Shown here one piece after another: positions 1 to 10,389 of a stretch of 64,000 bases of DNA. This DNA is from Pseudoalteromonas xiamenensis (GTDB taxonomy: Bacteria; Pseudomonadota; Gammaproteobacteria; Enterobacterales; Alteromonadaceae): positions 558,001 to 622,000 of the forward strand of contig NZ_CP099917.1 in assembly GCF_030994125.1 (NCBI RefSeq), written 5' to 3'. The notes beneath the pieces were generated by a model. That model was not told where the DNA came from. It worked only from the letters and a program-made list of their open reading frames with translations, and made no database searches. Numbering within the stretch: position 1 is the stretch's first letter; each line of letters opens with the position of its first letter. Both the position numbers and the translations under genes were made by a program.

Positions 1-179
1 ACGGCTCGTTCTTTTACTTGTTTTACGAATTCACGAACAACGGGTAATGCAACATCCGCTTCCAACAACGCCATACGTACTTCACGCAGCGTGTCTTTGA
101 TGTTGTCCTCAGTCAAACGGCCCCTGCCGCTGATGTTTTTGAGAGTCTTACCTAATCGTTCTTGAAGATTTTCAAACAT
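1..179 (-). CDS. ffh: Signal recognition particle GTPase Ffh, N-terminal fragment
   Basis: Translation from the ATG at 177-179 gives MFENLQERLGKTLKNISGRG followed by LTEDNIKDTLREVRMALLEAD, the typical start of the Ffh N domain (a four-helix bundle preceding the GTPase G domain). Ffh binds 4.5S RNA and signal sequences on nascent chains and delivers ribosomes to FtsY at the membrane. Only 59 codons are visible; the G and M domains lie off the left edge. It is divergent from ypjD, the arrangement common in gammaproteobacteria, which supports the identification. Confidence 0.93.
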   Translation of the reverse strand, partial: MFENLQERLGKTLKNISGRGRLTEDNIKDTLREVRMALLEADVALPVVREFVKQVKERA

Positions 180-343
180 GCAAAAGTTCCAAATATTCGT
201 TAATGGCCGCGATTATACTGATATGGTGGCGGATAATACAGTATCAATGTTTGGATAAGTTTCTTTTTATTAGCCCTAGGCTTTTTTGTGTGCTTAAAAT
301 ACAATAGCCTGAAAAGGAAACTTCAAAAAAGCGATTCAGTCAC

Positions 344-1150
344 ATGCTTGTTATAAGCCTCTCTATCCTTGCCAGTATTTTTTACGCTTTCGCGACGGGT
401 CACGTCCTATCGCGCCTTTTTGATAAACAAGGCCCAAGTCAAAAAAAGACATTGCTACTAAGCACCGCGGCTATCTTAGTTCACATGTTGGTTCTGGTGA
501 ATTCCGTTTTTACAACTAACGGACAAGATTTAAGTACCGTTAATGTCGCAATGCTGACCTGTTGGTTAATTGTCGTCTCCGTGACAGCCGTCTCATTAAA
601 GTTTCCAGCAACACTATTGCTGCCCGTCGTTTATGGCTTCGCCGCTATCTTACTGATTGCAAGCTTGTTTATCCCGCATCACATTATTATGCATGGCATC
701 AATATCGATGTTGGACTGGTCACTCACATTTCACTGAGCTTATTGGCTTATTGCGTGCTAATTATTGCAACTCTCTATGCCGTGCAGTTTTACTTTATTG
801 ATAAGCGCCTCAAAAACCGAGATATTGCAATTGTACAAAGCCATCTTCCACCGTTAATGCAAGTTGAAAGACAGCTTTATCAATTGCTTACGATTGGAAC
901 TGTGTTGTTAACCCTCGCTCTGGCGGCAGGATTTGTCTTCTTGGATGGTATGTTTGCGCGAGAGTTTATCCATAAAACAGTGCTTTCGTTGGTTGCTTGG
1001 GCGATTTTCTCAACCGTTACTTTTGGACACCATTTCCTTGGCTGGCGCGGTAAAGCGGTGGTCATTACCATCATGATTGCGTCAGGAATTGTCACACTTG
1101 CCTACTTTGGCAGCAGATTCATTCAAGAAGTGATTTTATTGAAGTTTTAG
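344..1150 (+). CDS. ypjD: YpjD inner membrane protein, CcsA/cytochrome c assembly-like
   Basis: A 268-residue, very hydrophobic protein with about eight predicted membrane helices, beginning with MLVISLSILASIFYAFATGH. The segment around residues 130-230, including VTHISLSLLAYCVLIIATLY and the FGHHFLGWRGK motif near the end, fits the CcsA/HemX-like cytochrome c assembly family, whose members handle haem at the membrane. YpjD itself has no settled function. Its position divergent from ffh and followed by a CNNM/CorC gene matches E. coli synteny (ffh-ypjD-yfjD). The start has no strong Shine-Dalgarno sequence. Confidence 0.85.
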   Translation: MLVISLSILASIFYAFATGHVLSRLFDKQGPSQKKTLLLSTAAILVHMLVLVNSVFTTNGQDLSTVNVAMLTCWLIVVSVTAVSLKFPATLLLPVVYGFAAILLIASLFIPHHIIMHGINIDVGLVTHISLSLLAYCVLIIATLYAVQFYFIDKRLKNRDIAIVQSHLPPLMQVERQLYQLLTIGTVLLTLALAAGFVFLDGMFAREFIHKTVLSLVAWAIFSTVTFGHHFLGWRGKAVVITIMIASGIVTLAYFGSRFIQEVILLKF

Positions 1151-1222
1151 GGCCTGTTTGACTTGACACTGATGTCTCGTTAACGCTTAATAACCGTTCT
1201 TTAGTAAAAAAGGGATCCTCTT

Positions 1223-2509
1223 TTGGACGACATATCGACGAGCGCCTTATTTATAATCCTTGGCGTTTTGATCTTGATTTCAGGTTATTTCTCCGGCTCA
1301 GAAACCGGCATAATGTCAATTAACCGTTATCGACTAAAACATTTGGTGAAAGAAAACAACAAAGCAGCAAAGCGCGTTGATCAACTTCTAAACCGTCCTG
1401 ACAGACTCATCGGTCTGATCCTTATAGGCAACAACCTTGTTAATATTGGAGCGTCGGCCGTTGCTACCGTTATTGGTATGCGATTAATGGGCGATGCGGG
1501 TATCGTTGTTGCTACTTTCGCTCTTACTCTAGTTATTCTAATTTTCTCGGAAGTAACCCCTAAAACATTAGCGGCACTCTACCCTGAAAAGGTGGCGTTT
1601 CCAAGTTCCGTGGTCCTTGCGATCTTACTGAAAATATTATTCCCATTTGTTGTTGCGGTAAGCTGGATTACAAACGGAATGTTACGTTTGTTCGGTATCA
1701 CCCCAGAACAAATTGAAGAGCACAGCCTAAGTAAAGAAGAATTAAAAACGGTGGTTTCGGAATCTAGCGCGTTGTTCCCTACTCACCATCAAGACATGCT
1801 AACTTCTATCCTTGACCTTGAACAAATGAAAGTTGAAGACGTCATGGTGCCGCGCAATGAGATCATCGCTATTGACATTAACGATGACTGGAAAGACATT
1901 TCAAAACAGCTAATGCATGCTCAACACACGCGCATTCTTCTATATCGTGATCAAATTGATGATGCCGTTGGTTTTATCCACGCACGCGATGCATTCAGAC
2001 TGTTAATGTCGTCGAAAGAACAATTTGATAAATCGTCGTTGCTTCGTGCCGTACGTGAAATTTACTATATTCCTGAAGGCACGCCACTTACCACGCAATT
2101 GTTAAAGTTCCAACAAAGTAAAGAACGTATTGGTATCGTTGTAGATGAATATGGTGATATTCAAGGTCTTGTTACGTTAGAGGACATACTAGAAGAAGTA
2201 GTTGGAGATTTCACCACAACGCAGTCTAAGGCGCCAAGCGAAGAGATCATCGTTCAAGAAGATGGAACTGTGTTGGTTGATGGCGGTGTTAACGTTCGAG
2301 ACCTAAACAAAGAAATGAATTGGGAATTTCCTCTCGATGGTCCAAAAACATTAAGTGGTCTAATCGTAGAATATTTGGAAGACATTCCTGATTCCGCACT
2401 GAGTTTGAAAATCTCAGGCTACCCTATCGAGGTGCTTGAGATTAAAGAAAACATGATAAAACTTGTGCGTATTCATCCCTTGAATCGAGTGAATGCCACA
2501 GGCAATTAA
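1223..2509 (+). CDS. CNNM/CorC family transporter with CBS pair (YfjD-like)
   Basis: A 428-residue protein. Residues 1-190 form the CNNM (DUF21) membrane domain with motifs such as SGYFSGSETGIMSINRYRLK. Residues 200-320 form a paired CBS module (VEDVMVPRNEI; GIVVDEYGDIQGLVTLEDIL). Residues 340-425 are the CorC_HlyC transporter-associated domain. Family members are linked to Mg2+/Co2+ export. The start is TTG at 1223, chosen because an AAAAAAGGGA ribosome-binding site lies about 8 bases upstream and the reading begins directly with the first helix. It follows ypjD by 72 bp and ends at a strong terminator. Confidence 0.88.
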   Translation: MDDISTSALFIILGVLILISGYFSGSETGIMSINRYRLKHLVKENNKAAKRVDQLLNRPDRLIGLILIGNNLVNIGASAVATVIGMRLMGDAGIVVATFALTLVILIFSEVTPKTLAALYPEKVAFPSSVVLAILLKILFPFVVAVSWITNGMLRLFGITPEQIEEHSLSKEELKTVVSESSALFPTHHQDMLTSILDLEQMKVEDVMVPRNEIIAIDINDDWKDISKQLMHAQHTRILLYRDQIDDAVGFIHARDAFRLLMSSKEQFDKSSLLRAVREIYYIPEGTPLTTQLLKFQQSKERIGIVVDEYGDIQGLVTLEDILEEVVGDFTTTQSKAPSEEIIVQEDGTVLVDGGVNVRDLNKEMNWEFPLDGPKTLSGLIVEYLEDIPDSALSLKISGYPIEVLEIKENMIKLVRIHPLNRVNATGN

Positions 2510-2512
2510 CTG

Positions 2513-2561
2513 TTTTAGTCAATAAAAAAGCCGCGTAAAGCGGCTTTTTTATTGACTAAAA
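2513..2561 (+). terminator. Strong Rho-independent terminator after the CorC-family gene
   Basis: A perfect 22-bp inverted repeat (arms 2513-2534 and 2540-2561) with the 5-base loop GTAAA. Its core is AAAAAAGCCGC/GCGGCTTTTTT, so it has a U tract in both orientations. Confidence 0.93.
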
Positions 2562-2702
2562 TTAACCAGTGGTGCTTTTATATTTCGACCTGTACACCCT
2601 CGAGAGATAACCAAGAATAGTTATGCCGACTTGCAAGTATAAAGCTTGCAAAGGTCGAGCTCGAATAGCGGTTCAGTTAGTGACAGTGACAACTATAAAT
2701 TA

Positions 2703-2722
2703 AAGCACGTGCCAACGTGCAG
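2703..2722 (-). terminator. Probable terminator of the transglycosylase lipoprotein gene
   Basis: A GCACGT-TGGC-ACGTGC hairpin (arms 2705-2710 and 2715-2720) followed on the minus strand by TTTAATTTAT, just beyond the stop of the lipoprotein gene. The stem is short and the U tract imperfect. Confidence 0.45.
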
Positions 2723-2734
2723 TCGCTCACAACG

Positions 2735-3337
2735 CTAAAATATTTCCCACCAACTCTTACCTAAGTCGCTTTCACAACGCTTTAATTGGGTACTATAACG
2801 GCTGGCACGATGCTTTACACGATTCGCAACCCCCATTAGCCACTGTTTCTTTTTATACGTGCCTCGGCGATATCCTCCCCACCCTTCGTGGTAGTTAAGA
2901 TATTGCGCATACGCGTCCCATTTCGACACACCATTGATTTTATGCGTTTTGTTTACAAACCAAGCCATGAAATCAATGGCATCATCAAAATCGTCGCGGT
3001 CTGCACCTGAATTACCTGATTCTCGGATATAGTCCGCCCAAGTCGGCGTTTTAGCTTGTGAATAGCCATATGCAGAACTTGCGCGACCAATTGGGATCAC
3101 CCAAAGAATGTATTCCATCGGCGGCTGTGCATCGTGTTTGAAGGAACTTTCTTGATACATCATGCTCATTAGAACATGTTTCGGTGAACCCCATTTTTCT
3201 TGCGCATCTTTTGCGTCTTCATACCAGTCGGGCTTTTCTTCGAAAATCTTACAAATATCATCAGGTTGTTTAGGGGGAGCAGTAGCACACGCTGCCATTA
3301 GCGCGACTAAAGGAAGGAGAAAAAAATTTTTTTTCAT
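2735..3337 (-). CDS. Lytic transglycosylase-like (SLT domain) lipoprotein
   Basis: A 200-residue protein with a type II signal peptide: Lys-Lys, a hydrophobic core and the lipobox LMAAC with Cys17 as the predicted lipidated residue. The mature part has an SLT-like fold signature: MMYQESSFKHDAQPP (candidate catalytic Glu in QESS) and SSAYGYSQAKTPTW, matching the E-S-x-F and YG.xQ motifs of goose-lysozyme-type lytic transglycosylases. These cleave the MurNAc-GlcNAc bond of peptidoglycan. It is probably anchored to the outer membrane facing the periplasm. It is a single-gene unit between gshA and a terminator hairpin. Activity is inferred from motifs only. Confidence 0.8.
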   Translation of the reverse strand: MKKNFFLLPLVALMAACATAPPKQPDDICKIFEEKPDWYEDAKDAQEKWGSPKHVLMSMMYQESSFKHDAQPPMEYILWVIPIGRASSAYGYSQAKTPTWADYIRESGNSGADRDDFDDAIDFMAWFVNKTHKINGVSKWDAYAQYLNYHEGWGGYRRGTYKKKQWLMGVANRVKHRASRYSTQLKRCESDLGKSWWEIF

Positions 3338-3432
3338 TTTTTTACTTTCCTCAATGAACTTTCTTTAGTAGGCGAAGTCTGAATATATGAATGCAGCAGT
3401 TTAGCATTGTTTCATCCCTGAAAGTTATATTT

Positions 3433-3452
3433 GTGCAGCCAATTGGCTGCAC
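3433..3452 (-). terminator. Palindromic hairpin just after gshA
   Basis: A perfect 20-base palindrome, arms GTGCAGCC (3433-3440) and GGCTGCAC (3445-3452) around AATT, six bases beyond the gshA stop. On the minus strand it is followed by AAATATAAC, a poor U tract, while a T7 run lies on the plus side. It may be a weak or bidirectional terminator. Confidence 0.45.
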
Positions 3453-3457
3453 TTTTT

Positions 3458-5035
3458 TTATGCCTTTTCAAAGTAATCCTGTAAAAATGCCTTGAATGAT
3501 TTCTCATCATTCTCTTCAATTTCTTTTGCTTTAGTAAATGATGTGTCCGCAAGCACACTTAACATTTCTTCAGAATAGACAGAATACAATCCCGCTAGTT
3601 GCTGTTGTTTATATTGTTTTGCAAAATCAATTGCTATTGCACCACCGTCCATTTGTTTGTCTTTAAGCATTTGAACAAAACGACCTGAATACGTCAGTGA
3701 ACTGTCATCAACCCAATCTTTCATCGTTGCTATTGTTTTAGAATAAACTGACGATTGATAGGCTATATCGAGCGCTTTGGCAACGATTTCTAAATCAGCG
3801 AAAATGCGCGTTGCCCATTCTCTAAGCGACACAGAATTTCCGGAATCATCTAACTTAATTGATTGATTGCGACCTTCGTTGACGACACATTGAAGATTAC
3901 GCTGAGTGGCTTGCTGCTCGTCCCATTCAAGTTCAGGAGAGTCTTTAAGCAAACAATAAGTCAAAAATACATCGAGGAAGTGAATTTGTTCAATGCTGAT
4001 CCCCTCTTGAACGAAAGGGTTCACGTCAAGTGCGCGCACTTCAATGTATTCAATACCATCTCTCATTAAAGCTTGAGTTGGCGTTTCACCCGCTTTCGTA
4101 TTGCGCTTGGGGCGGATCGGCGAATAGAACTCGTTTTCGATTTGAAGAATATTGCCATTTAATTGCATTGGTTCTTCGCTTCGATAATCCGGTATGGATG
4201 AATACAAATCAGATTTTGTTCGAATTGCAGACTGTAACCCTTTTACATAATCGCATAACGAGTTGTATGTCACTTTCAAACTTGATTGAGCACTATTTGT
4301 ATAGCCCAAATTACCAAGTCGCAGTGCCGTACCATGCTCAAGATAGAGCGTGCCCTTGCCTACTTTATTGAAAGGTAAATTCGTTTCACGACCTTGCAAA
4401 AACGATTTGCAAATCGAAGGCGATGCACCAAATAAATAGCTAATTAGCCAAAGTTCACGTTTGAAGTTACGGATAAGCCCTAAATAACGGTCGGAAATGA
4501 ACGGTTGTAGAGGTCCTTCATAACCTTCGATTTTTGCAAGAGACGTCCATAAGGTATCGGAAAACGACATGTTAAAATGAACACCCGCTATCGCTTGCAT
4601 CATACTGCCATAACGACTTTTTAAACCTTGTCGATACAACGTTTTCATTTTCCCGATATTTGACTCACCAAATTGTGCAAGTCCAATGTCTTCTTGCGAT
4701 GTGATGTAGCAAGGCATGCTCATTGGCCAAAGCATTTCATCGCCCATTTGTGCAAGCGTAAACTTTTGCAAATCGCTGAGTTGGCCAAGTGTCTCTTCTG
4801 CGTTCACGCTAACTGGCGTAATAAACTCCAAGAGTGCTTCGGAATAATCTGTCGTTATATGAGGATTAGTCAGCGCGTGACCCGATCCTTTTGGATGACC
4901 TGTTTGGGCTATACGACCATCTGGATTAATCCTTAATGCCTCGCGTTCGATACCTCTTTTGATACCTGATAAGGCACCTACAAATTCGGGTTGCGATAGA
5001 GCGCTTAACGCATCGCTAAGTGTCAAAGTTGTCAA
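3458..5035 (-). CDS. gshA: Glutamate-cysteine ligase
   Basis: A 525-residue protein, close to the 518 residues of E. coli GshA. It catalyses ATP-dependent formation of gamma-glutamylcysteine, the first and rate-limiting step of glutathione synthesis, in the cytoplasm. Recognisable segments include GIKRGIEREALRINPDGRIA near residue 25 (substrate/ATP site), HPKGSGHALTNPHITTDYSEALLEFITP, the AGVHFNMSFSD region and IEYIEVRALDVNPF. No gshB is nearby. It lies 57 bp downstream of an MDR oxidoreductase on the same strand and may share its transcript. Confidence 0.96.
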   Translation of the reverse strand: MTTLTLSDALSALSQPEFVGALSGIKRGIEREALRINPDGRIAQTGHPKGSGHALTNPHITTDYSEALLEFITPVSVNAEETLGQLSDLQKFTLAQMGDEMLWPMSMPCYITSQEDIGLAQFGESNIGKMKTLYRQGLKSRYGSMMQAIAGVHFNMSFSDTLWTSLAKIEGYEGPLQPFISDRYLGLIRNFKRELWLISYLFGASPSICKSFLQGRETNLPFNKVGKGTLYLEHGTALRLGNLGYTNSAQSSLKVTYNSLCDYVKGLQSAIRTKSDLYSSIPDYRSEEPMQLNGNILQIENEFYSPIRPKRNTKAGETPTQALMRDGIEYIEVRALDVNPFVQEGISIEQIHFLDVFLTYCLLKDSPELEWDEQQATQRNLQCVVNEGRNQSIKLDDSGNSVSLREWATRIFADLEIVAKALDIAYQSSVYSKTIATMKDWVDDSSLTYSGRFVQMLKDKQMDGGAIAIDFAKQYKQQQLAGLYSVYSEEMLSVLADTSFTKAKEIEENDEKSFKAFLQDYFEKA

Positions 5036-5092
5036 ATATAAGTCCTCGAGCCCTCATGGCTATCTGCACTTTATTGGGGCGACATTCTGCTT

Positions 5093-6040
5093 TTACAAGT
5101 GGTTAGCTACGATTAATAATTTACCACTGTAGTCGCCCGATTCCATCATTTGATGGCCCAAATTTACGTCTTGTAACAAAAAGCGTTCTGCAATGTGGAG
5201 TGTTAACTCCCCTCTCTTATACCAATCGTATAAGCACGCCAACTGCGACACATCTTTTTGCACAACAACACCTACTGCTTCAACATTTCTCGATAGAGCA
5301 TGAGAACAGATCAGGTCCTTCGTGATCGTAGGTACAGTCACGATTATACTGCCGTCTAGCAAGGTATCTAAACACTGTTTTGCAACGTCACCTCCGACGA
5401 GGTCCAACAATGCCCCCTGTCGCTGTTCTGCAAAAAACGTATCGAAAGAGATAACATTAAATCCCAGACGCGCCGAAAGTTGTGACAACATTGGATTGTC
5501 AGGACGTCTTGTTACCGCTGTTACGTTATATCCAAGTATTCGGGCTATTTGGATCGCAAGGTGCCCCACGCCTCCGGTTGGCGCACTAACGTATAACGGT
5601 AAGTGAGTCGGCAATCGCTGTAATGCTTGCATTGCGGTTAATCCGGCTAAACTAAGACCGCCTAGATCAATATCTTGTTTCACCTCTGGCAAAATAAATA
5701 CTTCTTCAACTGGTACATCCAAAACATCTGCATAGGTTCCAGGCGAATTAGGAAATCCAGTCATGCCAAAGGCACATTTTCCGATTAAAGGCTTAGCCTC
5801 TTCACTGGCGTCGATAATTTCGCCATACACATCGTAGCCAAGACTAAGAAACTCTTTTGGACGCTTGCTTGCAGCGACAAATCCAAAACCGGCTCGAGTT
5901 TTGACATCAATGGGATTTATAGACGCACTGATCATTCGTAAACGAATGAATCCATTCTGAATTGGAGGCAACAATAACGACTGACATCTAATCATTTCGA
6001 CTGAGCCAAAGTCAAAAATTCCGTATTTATGAGCATTCAT
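5093..6040 (-). CDS. MDR-family NAD(P)H-dependent oxidoreductase (quinone reductase-like)
   Basis: A 315-residue medium-chain dehydrogenase/reductase. The N-terminal GroES-like domain contains SASINPIDVKTRAGFG, and the nucleotide-binding domain carries SAPTGGVGHLAIQIARILGY (the Rossmann glycine motif near residue 155). The structural-zinc cysteine cluster of zinc alcohol dehydrogenases is absent, so this belongs to the zinc-independent quinone oxidoreductase/enoyl reductase branch. The substrate cannot be deduced. The start ATG at 6040 opens the domain immediately. It is divergent from the Aer-like receptor gene. Confidence 0.82.
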   Translation of the reverse strand: MNAHKYGIFDFGSVEMIRCQSLLLPPIQNGFIRLRMISASINPIDVKTRAGFGFVAASKRPKEFLSLGYDVYGEIIDASEEAKPLIGKCAFGMTGFPNSPGTYADVLDVPVEEVFILPEVKQDIDLGGLSLAGLTAMQALQRLPTHLPLYVSAPTGGVGHLAIQIARILGYNVTAVTRRPDNPMLSQLSARLGFNVISFDTFFAEQRQGALLDLVGGDVAKQCLDTLLDGSIIVTVPTITKDLICSHALSRNVEAVGVVVQKDVSQLACLYDWYKRGELTLHIAERFLLQDVNLGHQMMESGDYSGKLLIVANHL

Positions 6041-6118
6041 GGCGAATAAGATACTTTATGACACTTCTTTGAATGGCTATAATCTAACATAATTAAAATC
6101 AGTAAATTAAGGATTTGT

Positions 6119-7669
6119 ATGCGTCGTGGACAAAATATTATAGACCAAGAAGTGACGTATCCTTCCGATCAAGAGCTTGTGTCTACCACCGACTTACGCG
6201 GTGTTACAACGTATGCAAACGACGCTTTTTGCAAAATTGCAGGTTACAGCAAAGAAGAACTCATTGGAAAGAATCACAATATCGTACGCCACCCTGACAT
6301 GCCTAAAGCGGCGTTTAAGGAGCTTTGGGAAAAGCTAAAAGCAGGACATTCTTGGCGTGGTGTAGTCAAAAACCGTTGTAAAGATGGGCGCTATTATTGG
6401 GTAGATGCCTTTGTTACCCCCATTTTTGAGCGAGGCCAACTTGTCGGCTATCAATCTGTGCGAGTCAAACCAACTGACGAAATGAAAAGACGCGCGCAGG
6501 TGATCTACGAAAAGATTAATTCGGGTAAATCGCTGTCAAGCTGGCGTGAAAAGCGAAACTTGCGTACTTGGTTATCTCTTATTTCAACGGTAGTCGCCGT
6601 GGCCGCGTCTGCTTATTTCGGCACAGCGTTATCTGCCTTCATCGTTCTTGCGATGATAGCGGCAATTATTGCCTGTAACTATGAAGAACTCGTCGTTACA
6701 CCAAATAAACTTGCCGACCAACAAGCTGAATTTGATTCCGTATCCCGGTATGTTTATTGCGGAACACACCCGTTTAGCATCGCTGAATTTAATATCGGCA
6801 TGTTGAATGCCAAGTTACGTACGGTACTCGGGCGAGTGAAAGACTCAACGGTCACTTTTAAAGATATAGCTGTAAATCTAGATAAGCAATCGAGCCAAAC
6901 CGAAAAAGGCATTGAATCTCAAGGCTTACGTTTACAGGACATCGCCACTGCGATGGCTCAAATGAGTGCAACTATCGGCGACATCTCAGAGAATACCGCT
7001 CGAACAGCGGATAAAGTGAACAACACCCAAGCAAGCTGTGAAACTATCCGTAGCAGCATGGCGGAAAACACCAGCATGGTGACCAGTCTCGCCAGCCAAG
7101 TTGATGAAGCTGCACAAACGGCTTCATCCCTTGCAACAGAAGCAGACAAGATTGGTCAGGTCATGAGCGAAATAGAAGGCATTGCTGAACAAACCAATTT
7201 ATTAGCATTAAACGCGGCGATTGAAGCCGCGCGTGCAGGTGAACATGGTCGAGGTTTTGCGGTTGTTGCTGACGAAGTACGAGCGCTTTCATCCCGCACG
7301 CAAAGCGCAACAACACACATTCACGCGTCAATTAAAGAAATTCAGGATACGCTTTACCGCTGGTCAGAAGTAATGCAAAGCACCAAATCTCGAGCGGATG
7401 GCTGCGCCCAAAGCAGTTTAGCGAGTCAAAATGACTTAGAAGATATATTCCGTGAGATCAGTGAAATTGCACTTTCTGCGCAAGAAATTTCTGCAGCAGC
7501 AGAACAACAACAAGTGGTCAGCACAGACATTAACTCTAACATCAATAATATCCGTGAATTCAGCGCGGAAAACTTAGAATTAAGTTTTGGTGTCGCGCGA
7601 GATGCCGCTCAGTTGGTAGAGTCTGCAGAGAAAATTAAAGGACTTCTGATGACCTTCAAGTCTCAGTAA
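6119..7669 (+). CDS. Aer-like methyl-accepting chemotaxis protein with N-terminal PAS domain
   Basis: A 516-residue protein, close to the 506 residues of E. coli Aer. Residues 10-120 form a PAS domain ([59 protein letters not shown]), the type that binds FAD in Aer. Residues about 150-190 hold two closely spaced hydrophobic segments and there is no large periplasmic domain, as in energy-taxis receptors. Residues 260-515 are the cytoplasmic signalling coiled coil with the hairpin tip [20 protein letters not shown]. It would signal to CheA/CheW in response to cellular redox or energy state. FAD binding and the aerotaxis role are inferred by family resemblance. It is monocistronic and convergent with clpB. 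Confidence 0.88.
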   Translation: MRRGQNIIDQEVTYPSDQELVSTTDLRGVTTYANDAFCKIAGYSKEELIGKNHNIVRHPDMPKAAFKELWEKLKAGHSWRGVVKNRCKDGRYYWVDAFVTPIFERGQLVGYQSVRVKPTDEMKRRAQVIYEKINSGKSLSSWREKRNLRTWLSLISTVVAVAASAYFGTALSAFIVLAMIAAIIACNYEELVVTPNKLADQQAEFDSVSRYVYCGTHPFSIAEFNIGMLNAKLRTVLGRVKDSTVTFKDIAVNLDKQSSQTEKGIESQGLRLQDIATAMAQMSATIGDISENTARTADKVNNTQASCETIRSSMAENTSMVTSLASQVDEAAQTASSLATEADKIGQVMSEIEGIAEQTNLLALNAAIEAARAGEHGRGFAVVADEVRALSSRTQSATTHIHASIKEIQDTLYRWSEVMQSTKSRADGCAQSSLASQNDLEDIFREISEIALSAQEISAAAEQQQVVSTDINSNINNIREFSAENLELSFGVARDAAQLVESAEKIKGLLMTFKSQ

Positions 7670-7688
7670 AAGGCCATGTTCCAGAAAA

Positions 7689-7716
7689 AATTAAGGCCTC
7701 TTTCGAGGCCTTAATT
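7689..7716. terminator. Bidirectional terminator between the Aer-like gene and clpB
   Basis: Perfect inverted repeat with arms AATTAAGGCCTC (7689-7700) and GAGGCCTTAATT (7705-7716) and loop TTTC, lying between two convergent genes. Confidence 0.85.
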
Positions 7717-7730
7717 CTATCTTTTACTAT

Positions 7731-10304
7731 TTACACTTTGAAGACAAAGTCATCCCCTTCAACATCTACTTTGATGCTGTCACCGGGCACAAAGTCACCA
7801 GCCAACAGGCGTTGTGCGAGTGGGTTTTCAACATACTGCTGCACTGCTCGTTTTAATGGTCTCGCTCCAAATACCGGATCGAATCCATTCGCTGCAATTT
7901 TCTCAAGTGCCGCCTCACTCAATTCGAAACGATAGCCCTTCTCCGTCAATCGTTTTTCAAGACGCGCCAATTGTATGCTTGCAATATGTTTTATGTGTTC
8001 CGTAACAAGTGGATGGAATACCACCGTTTCATCAATCCGGTTTATGAATTCTGGTCTGAACTGCGTAGTTAGGACACTCATAACCTTTTCTTTAAGCGTT
8101 GCATAATCATTACTTTGCGCTTGTTCTTGGATAATATCGGACCCTAAGTTTGACGTCATAATGATGACCGTGTTCTTGAAATCTACCGTACGACCTTGGC
8201 CATCGGTCAAACGTCCGTCGTCAAGCACTTGCAGTAAAATGTTGAACACATCAGGATGTGCCTTTTCGACTTCATCAAGTAATACAACCGAATATGGACG
8301 TCTTCGAACAGCCTCTGTTAAATAGCCACCTTCTTCATAACCCACGTAACCCGGAGGTGCGCCAACTAAACGCGCGACGGAATGTTTTTCCATAAACTCT
8401 GACATATCAATGCGCACCATTGCATCTTCAGTATCAAACATGAAGTTTGCTAACGCTTTAGTCAGCTCAGTCTTACCCACCCCTGTTGGACCTAAGAATA
8501 AAAAGGAACCAATCGGTCTGTTTGGATCTGCAAGTCCAGCCCGTGAGCGGCGAATCGCATTTGCAACCGCAACCACCGCTTCGTGCTGACCAATGACCTT
8601 TTTATGAAGCTCATCTTCCATTTGAAGTAGCTTCTCTCGCTCACCTTGGAGCATTTTTGATACAGGAATACCCGTCCAACGCGATAAGATCTCAGCAATT
8701 TCGTCTTCAGTAACTTGATTGCGCAGTAAGCTCATCTCTTGCATTTCAGCTTGAGAAGCCAAGTCTAATTTACGTTCAAGTTCTGGAATACGCCCATATT
8801 GAAGCTCAGACATGCGTTGTAAATCGCTCGCACGGCGTGCAACCTCTAGATCTAGACGCGCTTGCTCAAGTTCAGCTTTAATGGTTTGTGTGCCTTGTAG
8901 CGACGCTTTTTCTGCGTTCCATACTTCGTCGAGCTCTTTGTACTCGCTTTCCAACTCTGCAATTAGCGTTTGCATTTCGTCGCGGCGTTTGCGGCTTGCT
9001 TCATCTTTTTCCTTTGCCAGCGCATTATCTTCAAGTTTTAACTGAATGATGCGACGTCCTAACTTGTCTAGCGGTTCCGGCTTTGAGTCAATCTGCAGAC
9101 GAATAGATGATCCCGCTTCGTCAATTAGGTCAATGGCCTTATCGGGTAATTGGCGATCTGATATATAACGATGCGACAAATGTGCCGCTGCAACGATGGC
9201 AGGGTCGGTAATTTGCACAGAATGATGGAGCTCATAACGCTCTTTCAATCCACGTAAAATCGCAATCGTGTCTTCTACTGTCGGTTCACTTACAAACACT
9301 TTTTGGAAGCGTCTTTCCAAAGCGGCATCTTTTTCAATATATTGACGGTACTCATCCAATGTCGTCGCCCCCACACAATGCAGCTCCCCACGCGCTAATG
9401 CCGGTTTCAGCATATTCCCCGCGTCCATCGCTCCATCTGTTTTTCCTGCACCCACCATCGTATGAATTTCATCAATAAACAGAATAACTTGACCTTCTTC
9501 TTTGGCCAATTCATTAAGTACCGCTTTTAGACGCTCTTCAAATTCACCTCGGTATTTTGCACCCGCAACCAATGCCCCTAAATCAAGCGACAAAACTCGC
9601 TTGTTTTTCAAACCTTCAGGAACTTCACCGTTCACGATACGTTGTGCGAGACCTTCGACAATGGCCGTTTTACCTACACCGGGTTCACCAATCAGCACCG
9701 GGTTATTTTTAGTACGGCGTTGCAATACTTGGATAGTGCGACGAATTTCATCATCGCGGCCGATTACAGGATCAAGTTTACCTTGAATTGCCCGCTCTGT
9801 TAGGTCGACGGTAAACTTTTCAAGTGCTTGTCTAGCTTCTTCAGCGTTTGGATCGTTGACCTTCTGACCGCCGCGCATCGCATTAATTGCTTTGTCAATT
9901 TTGTCTTGCGTAATACCAAGTGAGCGGAAAATATCACCTAGCGTGCCTTTATCTTCACATGCTGCAAAAACAAAAAGTTCACTGGATATGTATTTATCAT
10001 CACGCTGTTGAGAATACTTGTCGCACAAGTTAATGAGCGAAATGAGCTGATTAGACAGTTGAACATCGCCACCAAAGCCTTGAACTTTGAAAAGTTTTTC
10101 AATAGCTTGAGAAACTTTGGTGTTTACTTCTTCGGCTTTAATTCCGGCTTGCGCCAACAACATACGGACGCTGGAACCGGATTGTTGTAATAACGCATAC
10201 ATTAAATGAACAGGTTCTATGAACTGGTGATCGCGGCCTAGCGCCAATGATTGCGCATCTGAAAGTGCTTGTTGGAATTTACTGGTAAATCGGTCGATTC
10301 TCAT
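7731..10304 (-). CDS. clpB: ClpB protein disaggregase
   Basis: An 857-residue Hsp100 AAA+ ATPase, exactly the length of E. coli ClpB. The N-terminal Clp repeat domain (1-145) is followed by nucleotide-binding domain 1 with Walker [14 protein letters not shown] near residue 205 and Walker [11 protein letters not shown]. The ClpB-specific middle coiled coil spans about 400-540. Domain 2 has Walker [14 protein letters not shown] near residue 605 and [11 protein letters not shown]. Working with DnaK it pulls polypeptides out of aggregates after heat stress in the cytoplasm. The ClpP-binding loop of ClpA/X is absent. A sigma-32 type promoter lies directly upstream. Confidence 0.98.
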   Translation of the reverse strand: MRIDRFTSKFQQALSDAQSLALGRDHQFIEPVHLMYALLQQSGSSVRMLLAQAGIKAEEVNTKVSQAIEKLFKVQGFGGDVQLSNQLISLINLCDKYSQQRDDKYISSELFVFAACEDKGTLGDIFRSLGITQDKIDKAINAMRGGQKVNDPNAEEARQALEKFTVDLTERAIQGKLDPVIGRDDEIRRTIQVLQRRTKNNPVLIGEPGVGKTAIVEGLAQRIVNGEVPEGLKNKRVLSLDLGALVAGAKYRGEFEERLKAVLNELAKEEGQVILFIDEIHTMVGAGKTDGAMDAGNMLKPALARGELHCVGATTLDEYRQYIEKDAALERRFQKVFVSEPTVEDTIAILRGLKERYELHHSVQITDPAIVAAAHLSHRYISDRQLPDKAIDLIDEAGSSIRLQIDSKPEPLDKLGRRIIQLKLEDNALAKEKDEASRKRRDEMQTLIAELESEYKELDEVWNAEKASLQGTQTIKAELEQARLDLEVARRASDLQRMSELQYGRIPELERKLDLASQAEMQEMSLLRNQVTEDEIAEILSRWTGIPVSKMLQGEREKLLQMEDELHKKVIGQHEAVVAVANAIRRSRAGLADPNRPIGSFLFLGPTGVGKTELTKALANFMFDTEDAMVRIDMSEFMEKHSVARLVGAPPGYVGYEEGGYLTEAVRRRPYSVVLLDEVEKAHPDVFNILLQVLDDGRLTDGQGRTVDFKNTVIIMTSNLGSDIIQEQAQSNDYATLKEKVMSVLTTQFRPEFINRIDETVVFHPLVTEHIKHIASIQLARLEKRLTEKGYRFELSEAALEKIAANGFDPVFGARPLKRAVQQYVENPLAQRLLAGDFVPGDSIKVDVEGDDFVFKV

Positions 10305-10336
10305 GGATGTTACCTACAAAAAATGTCTCTACCCCT

Positions 10337-10366
10337 TTTATGGGTCTGAGTCACGTAAGCTTCAAG
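10337..10366 (-). promoter_or_regulatory. Heat-shock (sigma-32) promoter of clpB
   Basis: On the minus strand CTTGAAG (10360-10366) and CCCATAAA (10337-10344) are separated by 15 bases, close to the sigma-32 consensus CTTGAAA-N13-17-CCCCATNT. The -10 element ends 33 bp before the clpB ATG, placing the transcript start near 10330. Confidence 0.85.
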
Positions 10367-10389
10367 TAACAATCACAAAATTTTTATGG

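Noticed and set aside
9502..9786. 94-codon plus-strand frame inside clpB
   Set aside because: Antisense shadow of the conserved first ATPase domain of clpB.
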